Assembly: GCA_019239785.1 (NCBI GenBank)
Contig: JAFAZM010000237.1
Span: 1 to 19,698 of the forward strand
Direction: 5' to 3'
Source: Sphingomonadaceae bacterium
GTDB lineage: Bacteria > Pseudomonadota > Alphaproteobacteria > Sphingomonadales > Sphingomonadaceae
Length of the DNA: 19,698 nucleotides
Of the stretch, positions 14,728 through 19,698 are shown piece by piece. Below the pieces are notes generated by a model, which was not told where the DNA came from, did no database searches, and saw only the letters and a list, made by a program, of their open reading frames with translations. Both the position numbers and the translations under genes were made by a program. Position 1 is the stretch's first letter, and each line of letters starts with the position of its first letter.

Positions 14728-15833
14728 AAGGCCGGCGACACACGATTGTCGGAATCGATCCGAATCGGCGGGAGCCCGGCCTCAACGGTGATCTTCTCGA
14801 CGTAGCGCCGGATCGACTCGGCCCGCGCGCCCGATGCCGGCTCGGGTCGGCCGGGGGCCACCACGTCGACAGGCTCGATCCGGGTCTCGAGCTTCCCGTC
14901 GGGCCCAATGTCGAGGCGCGCCATGAAGGCGTTGACCGCTTCGGGATGGAAAGGCGCCAGATGATAGGCCGGATCGGGCTCGAACCCGAACAATCTCCGC
15001 CGCTTTTCCGCCCAGGCCGCGCGCAGCGGATGGTCCTGGGCCGGGCTCAGGGCATGGGTCACGACGCAGCCATTGCCGAGCCCGTGGAAGATCGGCTTGC
15101 CATCGACGAATTCGATCCCGCGCGCGATGTGCGCATGGTGGCTGATCACCGCATCGGCGCCGCTGGCGATGGCCGCGCGGCCGAGCTGCCGCTCGTAGGG
15201 CGCCAATCGCGCCGGGGTGTGGACGATGCCCTTGTGCAGGGCCACGATGACGAGGTCGGCCTCCGCGCGAAGCGCCGCAATGTCCTGCGCCAGGCGGGCG
15301 AGTGCCTCTTCGGTCACCGTATCGAGCTGCGATGTGGGGGCGATCGGCCCGCCGTCGCTCGCGGCGATGCGAAGATAGGCGCAGCCCGCCCGGTGCTCCT
15401 GTGCCCAGGCGGCTTCGGGTCCGACGCAATTGTAGCTCAACAGGCCCACGCGCGTGGCGGCCCCCACCTCGACGACGAGCGGCGCGAATGCCGAGCCGGC
15501 ATCGCGGCCGGCGCCGCAATGACCGATCCCTTCGGCATCGAGCAGCGCGAGCGTGTCGGCGATGCCCTGCTCCCCGCAATCCGCGATATGATTGCCGGCG
15601 AGGGTGACGGCGCCGAAGCCCGCTCTGCCGATGGCGGCGACGTTGCCGGGCGGCGCAGCGGGTGCCGGGACGTCGCCGGCCATCTCGTGAGCGCTCCAGC
15701 TGTGAGGCACTTCGAGATGGCCGATCGACAGGTCCGCGGCGTGGAGCAACGGGGCGATCGCCGCGAGCCAATGATCGGCGTCCGCAACATCCAGGATCAG
15801 ATCCCCCGTGGCGATGATCGAGAGGTAAGACAT
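14724..15833 (-). CDS. CapA-fold (calcineurin-like) metallophosphatase-family protein, no signal peptide
   Basis: A 369-residue protein of the CapA/PgsA family with the dinuclear-metal residues in order: D11 in ATGDLIL, E41 in GHLEVP (where relatives have N-L-E), N81-H82 in LAGNHIADCG, H200 in ALHKG and H232-H233 in SHHAHIARGI, then FHGLGNG. The name comes from capsule poly-gamma-glutamate synthesis, but the family is broad and most members have unknown substrates. No signal peptide or membrane anchor is visible, unlike classical CapA, so it should be cytosolic. No capB/capC-type ligase is nearby, which argues against capsule synthesis. It stands between the TonB receptor gene (45-base gap) and dctQ (ATGA overlap). 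I infer a hydrolytic step on the imported compound or its CoA or phosphate derivative. GGAGC precedes ATG 15833. Confidence 0.82.
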   Translation of the reverse strand: MSYLSIIATGDLILDVADADHWLAAIAPLLHAADLSIGHLEVPHSWSAHEMAGDVPAPAAPPGNVAAIGRAGFGAVTLAGNHIADCGEQGIADTLALLDAEGIGHCGAGRDAGSAFAPLVVEVGAATRVGLLSYNCVGPEAAWAQEHRAGCAYLRIAASDGGPIAPTSQLDTVTEEALARLAQDIAALRAEADLVIVALHKGIVHTPARLAPYERQLGRAAIASGADAVISHHAHIARGIEFVDGKPIFHGLGNGCVVTHALSPAQDHPLRAAWAEKRRRLFGFEPDPAYHLAPFHPEAVNAFMARLDIGPDGKLETRIEPVDVVAPGRPEPASGARAESIRRYVEKITVEAGLPPIRIDSDNRVSPAL

Positions 15834-15878
15834 CCGCTCCGGCTCAATTGCGGCTGATGGCCGACATGGATCCCCAGC

Positions 15879-18596
15879 TCAGAATGCGACGCGCCCGGTC
15901 AGCGCGAACATTCTTCCGATCGGGCTTGCGGCGGTGGCATCGTAGCCGCCGCTGCCGTTCGTGCTCGGCGCGATGTTGACGTAGGGCGGGCCGACATTGA
16001 ACATGTTGAGGACCTCCGCAGTGATGCTGAAATTCCGCAGCGGCGTGGCGATGCCGGATTGATTCAGCCGCCAGGTCAGCGAGAAGTCCACGGGCGTATA
16101 GCTGCTCACGTTCTGCGGAACCGCGGGGACGATGTTGACATAGCCGCCGACATGGCTCGCCAGCAACCGTGCGCTGAACGGGCCGTGATCCCAGCTGACG
16201 CTGCCGCGGGCGCGGAAGGTCAACGGCCTGAAGATCAGGTTCCGCTGATCGAGCAGCGGGGCCGCCGGCGTCTGCGCCACGTGATAGCTGGTCAAATAGG
16301 TGCCCGAGGCGGCGAAGGTGAGACGGTCGCTCTCGCCGAGCCGGGTGTGATAGACGATGTTGAAATCGATCCCGCGCGTGATCGATCGGGCCAGGTTCAG
16401 GCTGCGGCCGTCGACGAAGACGGTGACATTGGCCGGATTGCCGCCGGGGAAAGCACCGACCGCGGCGATGCCTTGATTGAGCAGCTCGATGACGCGGTTC
16501 GCGGCCGCCGTCCCGCGCAGGATGACGCCGGTCCCCGCGAACTGCGATTCACGCGCGAGGATGGCCAGGTCCGACAGGTTGGCGACGACCTGATTGCGAT
16601 AGTCGACGTCGAAATAGGTGAGGTTCACAATCAGCCCGGGGAGCGGCTCGATGTCCGCCCCGACCGACCAGTTGGTCGCGGTCTCCGGCTTCAGATTGAG
16701 ATTCTGGCCGGACAGGGCGACGCCGGGAATGGGGGCGCCGCCGGCCGGGTTGACGTAGTTCTGATTGAACAAATTGTTGCTGTTCCCGTAGATTTCAGGA
16801 AGCGTCGGGGCCCGGAACGCGGTCCCGTAATTCCCCCGGAGGGTCAGCCCGCGGATCGGGGACCAGTTGATCCCGAACTTCGGATTGGTCGTGCTGCCGA
16901 CGTCGCTGTAGCGGTCGCGGCGGACGGCCGCGTTGAGCTCGAGCCGCCGGAAGCCGGCAGTCTCGTTGCCGGGGCCGAAGATCGGCAGGTAGATTTCCCC
17001 ATAGAACGAATCGACGTCGCGGCCGAAATTGCGGAACGTGATCGGCGTGGTCGGGGCGCCGCGCGCCGAACCCAAGGCGACGTGGAATTGCTGCCGCTCG
17101 TAGCCGGCGGCCATCCGCACCGGACCGCCCGGCAGCGTGAACAGGGCGCCGTTCAGCCGCACCTCATAGGCGGTCAGCTTGCCGTTGGTGGGCGCCAGGA
17201 AGATCTGGTTCGCAAGGTTGGGCAGGACGGCCGCATTGGTGCGGTACAGCCCATAGGGATCGAAGGCGGTCGTGGGATCGGAGCTGGCCAGCGCCGCGTT
17301 GAGCGCCCCCGTGTTGAGGCCCCGATAGCTGGACGACAGATCGCGAGTCCGGCCGGTCGCGGCCAGGGCCTCGAGGCGCCAGTCGTGCGGCAGCCTGACG
17401 CGCAGGCCGGGCGTGATCTGCCAGCTCTTGGCATAGCCGTAGGAATCGTTTCTCGGCAGCTCCGTGAACCGGTAGTCCAGCGAGTAGCTCGCGCCGGCAA
17501 AGCCCGCGGGCCTGACGAAGAAGGCGTTCGTCTGGGGCACGGTCAGGCGCGCGTTGGTGAAGTTGCTGTGCCGGTAGAAAGAGCGCTTGGAATAGAAGCC
17601 GTCGACGAAGAAGGTGAGCCAATCCCCACCTTCCAGGGTGGCCGTCCCGTTCAGCGAATCATAGGTCTGCCGCGGGATCAGATCCTGCCGCGCGGTCTCG
17701 GTGCACAAGTTGCTCGTGCCGGCGACCAGCGACCCGGCGGTCGCCTGGGTGACTCCGCCGGCCGGGATCGCGTAGGAGACGCCGCCGGCGATGATCGTGC
17801 CCGGCGCGCAGCGCGTGAAGCGGTAGTCGCCGCCGCCGAAGGGGCGCTGGTCCCCGGTGAAGAAGGCGCGGTCGTCGCCGCTGAGCGCGGTCCGCTCGAC
17901 ATGCTCGTAGGCAAGCATGATCTGGCCCTGGCTGAAGACATGCCCGGCCGCGGCGCCCACGCTATATTCCTTGAAGTCGCCGCCGTCCGAGATGCCGCCG
18001 CGGGCGAATGCCTCCACGGTGTTGAGGTTGCGGCGTGGGATGAGGTTGACGACGCCCGCGATCGCATCCGAGCCGTAAATTGCGGAGGCGCCGTCGGCGA
18101 GCACCTCGACCCGCTCGACCCCGAGCGACGGCAGCACCGAGGGATCGGTCGAGCGGCTGTTGTTGACGACGCGGTGGCCGTCCACCAGCACCAGGGTCGC
18201 ATAGGGGCCGATGCCGCGCAGGTTCACCGTGTTGCCGTAGGTGATGTTGCCGGAGCCGCCGGTCTGCCCGCGCGAATTCTCCGATACGCCGAGGTCGAGG
18301 ACCTGCGGGAGCTCGTGGATCACGCGATCGATGGTGACCGCCGAAGAGGATTCGATATCGCTCCGGCCGAGCGAGGTGACGGTCGAGCCGACGGGCGCCT
18401 GGCCGCGGACGCGGCTCCCGGTCACCACGATCTCGCTGTCTTGTTCGCTCGGGCTCGCCGCCTGGCCTTGCGGCGGCGCGTCGGGCTGCGCCGGCTGCGC
18501 ATCGGCCGGCGCCGCTGCGACGGCCAGGGTGACGCAGGTCGAGGCCAGGCTCAGCGCCCGGACGCGGACGAAACGACGGCGAATGACCTTTTTCAT
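15879..18596 (-). CDS. TonB-dependent outer-membrane receptor
   Basis: A 905-residue outer-membrane transporter. A signal peptide (about 1-33, LAVAAAPADA|Q) is followed by a Pro/Gln-rich linker and SEIVVTGSRV, the motif usual for sphingomonad and caulobacter receptors. The plug domain runs from about 66 to 188, with VNLRGIGPYATLVLVDGHRV and EVLADGASAIYGSDAIAGVVN. The rest is a 22-strand barrel ending in an aromatic residue (GRMFALTGRVAF). The predicted cargo is a scarce or bulky molecule; the plug does not reveal which. No siderophore, cobalamin or starch-binding partner gene is near. The neighbouring genes (acyl-ester hydrolases, TRAP and CoA enzymes) suggest an organic ester or amide. ATG 18596 overlaps the stop of the CocE-like gene (ATGA) and has GGGGAGAG as ribosome site. 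Confidence 0.94.
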   Translation of the reverse strand: MKKVIRRRFVRVRALSLASTCVTLAVAAAPADAQPAQPDAPPQGQAASPSEQDSEIVVTGSRVRGQAPVGSTVTSLGRSDIESSSAVTIDRVIHELPQVLDLGVSENSRGQTGGSGNITYGNTVNLRGIGPYATLVLVDGHRVVNNSRSTDPSVLPSLGVERVEVLADGASAIYGSDAIAGVVNLIPRRNLNTVEAFARGGISDGGDFKEYSVGAAAGHVFSQGQIMLAYEHVERTALSGDDRAFFTGDQRPFGGGDYRFTRCAPGTIIAGGVSYAIPAGGVTQATAGSLVAGTSNLCTETARQDLIPRQTYDSLNGTATLEGGDWLTFFVDGFYSKRSFYRHSNFTNARLTVPQTNAFFVRPAGFAGASYSLDYRFTELPRNDSYGYAKSWQITPGLRVRLPHDWRLEALAATGRTRDLSSSYRGLNTGALNAALASSDPTTAFDPYGLYRTNAAVLPNLANQIFLAPTNGKLTAYEVRLNGALFTLPGGPVRMAAGYERQQFHVALGSARGAPTTPITFRNFGRDVDSFYGEIYLPIFGPGNETAGFRRLELNAAVRRDRYSDVGSTTNPKFGINWSPIRGLTLRGNYGTAFRAPTLPEIYGNSNNLFNQNYVNPAGGAPIPGVALSGQNLNLKPETATNWSVGADIEPLPGLIVNLTYFDVDYRNQVVANLSDLAILARESQFAGTGVILRGTAAANRVIELLNQGIAAVGAFPGGNPANVTVFVDGRSLNLARSITRGIDFNIVYHTRLGESDRLTFAASGTYLTSYHVAQTPAAPLLDQRNLIFRPLTFRARGSVSWDHGPFSARLLASHVGGYVNIVPAVPQNVSSYTPVDFSLTWRLNQSGIATPLRNFSITAEVLNMFNVGPPYVNIAPSTNGSGGYDATAASPIGRMFALTGRVAF

Positions 18597-19698
18597 GGCG
18601 TTGCTCTCCCCGATTCGTTGTTTGCTCGTTCATTGCTGACGCCGGCGACCGGCAGGCGGATGCGGGACAGGGCGGGGCCCCCGCGCAGGATCGAAATGAC
18701 GGGCGGCGGATTCTGCCGGATCTCCTGAAGGTTGCGTTGGCGCGGATCGGCGCCGGCAATGGTCACGCGAAGCCGCGCCCCCGCCGGCACGACGCGCGAG
18801 ACGGGCGTGAGCTCGACGTCCATCGGAACGACGGCGCCCGGCCGGACCGGAGCCACGTCCCGCGCGAGCCCGGAATGCCAGGGCAGGCCAAGCGTCCGGT
18901 AAGGCGCCGCAGCCAGCCGGTGATGCGAGAAGGCCAAGCGGCCGAAGGCGATCACCTCCGCATTGCCGGCCGCGTCGACCTGATCGAGATAGACCCACAG
19001 GTGGGCGTCCGGCCGATCGACGCTGGCGGAGATCCTGGCGACCGGGAAGCCGACCAGGCGGAGCGGCCGGCCTAGCGGCGCGGAGGTGTAGCTCAGGCCG
19101 TGCGCATCCATCGGCCGCGCCCAGAAGGCGAAATAGTCCGCGCCGGGCAAATCATAGTCGACCGTGAAGCTGTCCCGCCCGGCCGTGGCGGGTCGCGGAC
19201 TCAGCGTGCCGTCATTGACGGAATGGGCGGTGCGGCTGCGCTCGCCCGAAAAATACCAGTCCCGATAGCGCGCGCCGGCGCCGGGCAGGGCGGCCGAGCG
19301 GACCCAGCCCTCGCCCTCCACCCAATAGGTCGCCCGCGGACGTGAAGCGGGACCCGCGTCGATCCCTTTCAGATGCAGATCGAAATAGCGCCTGATCTCG
19401 CCGGTGAAGTCGAAGCCCGGCGGCGGCACGCAATGGCTGCCCGGCCCGGCGAGGAAGCGGCCGCCGACATTCTCGGCACTGAGGATGACCTGCCCGGTCG
19501 GCTCGTCCTGCCAATTCCCCCAGAAATAGGTCGCGATGTGCGCCCGCCGGAACGCGGCCAGGTAGCGATAGACCGAGGCCTCCTGCCAGAACGCATTGCC
19601 GGTGTAGCGCGAGACGCTGTCCCGATAAGGCATGAAATACCAGAGGGGGGCCATCGGCGTGTTGGCCGCATGCTGCGCCACGGCTTCGCGCAGCAGCC
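18593..19698 (-). CDS. CocE/NonD-family (S15-like) acyl esterase/amidase, 5' part outside the window
   Basis: The C-terminal 368 residues of a larger protein; the frame is open to the window edge, and the internal Met near 19681 is not the start. Relatives have about 550-650 residues. The visible part begins in the late alpha/beta-hydrolase domain, with the probable catalytic Asp in YFWGNWQDEPT and the His in FLAGPGSHC (family: G-P-W-x-H). From about FTVDYDLPG onward comes the C-terminal jelly-roll domain, including GFPVARISASVDRPDAHLWV (relatives: P-x-x-x-L-x-x-S-x-x-x-D-x-D) and VPAGARLRVTIAGAD. The nucleophile Ser and any signal peptide lie outside the window. The family cleaves acyl esters (cocaine esterase), glutaryl-cephalosporin amides or X-Pro peptides. 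It heads the visible cluster and overlaps the TonB receptor gene by ATGA. Confidence 0.87.
   Translation of the reverse strand, partial: LLREAVAQHAANTPMAPLWYFMPYRDSVSRYTGNAFWQEASVYRYLAAFRRAHIATYFWGNWQDEPTGQVILSAENVGGRFLAGPGSHCVPPPGFDFTGEIRRYFDLHLKGIDAGPASRPRATYWVEGEGWVRSAALPGAGARYRDWYFSGERSRTAHSVNDGTLSPRPATAGRDSFTVDYDLPGADYFAFWARPMDAHGLSYTSAPLGRPLRLVGFPVARISASVDRPDAHLWVYLDQVDAAGNAEVIAFGRLAFSHHRLAAAPYRTLGLPWHSGLARDVAPVRPGAVVPMDVELTPVSRVVPAGARLRVTIAGADPRQRNLQEIRQNPPPVISILRGGPALSRIRLPVAGVSNERANNESGRATP

Larger units (their letters stand above)
5559..19698 (-). other. Predicted eleven-gene operon for uptake and CoA-dependent catabolism of an unknown organic acid ester or amide
   Basis: All genes on the minus strand here are joined tightly. 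Eight junctions are 4-base ATGA or GTGA overlaps, one (dctP to hydrolase) is a 1-base gap, and only the receptor-CapA junction has 45 bases. No promoter-sized gap and no regulator lie inside, so one transcript starting beyond 19698 is likely. The order is hydrolase, receptor, CapA-like, DctQ, DctM, dehydratase small subunit, fused CoA-transferase, dehydratase large subunit, DctP, hydrolase, CoA-transferase. The junctions are seen directly; shared function is inferred. Confidence 0.8.

Noticed and set aside
14724..15833. Poly-gamma-glutamate capsule biosynthesis locus based on the CapA-like gene
   Set aside because: There is no CapB or CapC ligase or membrane component, and the protein has no export signal or anchor.
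16059..18728. An 889-codon open frame on the plus strand, antisense to the TonB receptor gene
   Set aside because: The receptor frame has signal peptide, plug and barrel signatures; the opposite frame has none.
1..19698. CRISPR array, tRNA or rRNA genes, integrase, transposase, toxin-antitoxin or phage defence genes
   Set aside because: I looked on both strands and found no repeat-spacer pattern, cloverleaf with CCA-adjacent arms, or recognisable protein of these classes.

Overview
The window is GC-rich, densely packed DNA of alphaproteobacterial type, most likely from a sphingomonad (Sphingomonadales). The reasons are a 905-residue TonB-dependent receptor with the EIVVTGSR motif at the start of its mature part, a secreted CHAP protein and an AraD1/GguC-family protein of kinds common there, and a small inverted-repeat element of the GTCATCCCGGC...GCCGGGA type. 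Almost every gene has a long open shadow frame on the other strand, as expected from the base composition. I see no rRNA, tRNA, CRISPR array, transposase or phage gene.

Region 1 (1-2540, minus strand) is a sugar or sugar-acid module: an AraD1/GguC-family protein, a GntR/FCD repressor that overlaps it by one base, and then a FucP-type sugar MFS transporter cut by the window edge. Two sigma70-like promoters can be read. The one before the AraD1 gene has a 20-bp palindrome lying across its -10 box. The one before the transporter carries one arm of the same palindrome at the same place. This looks like self-contained control by the GntR protein.

Region 2 (2713-5511) holds three housekeeping-type genes in mixed orientation: a secreted CHAP-domain protein (+), a class II glutamine amidotransferase (-) and a Cds1-like PLP enzyme, probably an L-cysteine desulfhydrase (+). 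A 120-bp MITE-like inverted repeat lies between the last two.

Region 3 (5559 to beyond 19698, minus strand) is the main interest: eleven co-directional genes, nine of whose ten junctions are 4-base ATGA/GTGA overlaps or a 1-base gap. In transcription order they encode: a CocE/NonD hydrolase (C-terminal part), a TonB-dependent receptor, a cytosolic CapA-fold metallophosphatase-like protein, TRAP DctQ, TRAP DctM, a three-cysteine 2-hydroxyacyl-CoA dehydratase-like subunit, a tandem two-domain class III CoA-transferase, a second larger dehydratase-like subunit, a DctP-like lipoprotein, an exported alpha/beta hydrolase and a single-domain class III CoA-transferase.

Read together (inference), the cluster describes uptake of an ester- or amide-linked substrate across the outer membrane, hydrolysis in the periplasm, TRAP import of the released carboxylate, CoA transfer, and a radical-type dehydration or reduction. 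The closest named precedent is FldA/FldBC of Clostridium sporogenes (class III CoA-transferase plus (R)-phenyllactyl-CoA dehydratase). Here the set is joined to Gram-negative import machinery, and no ATPase activator gene is in view. The substrate cannot be deduced from the sequence.
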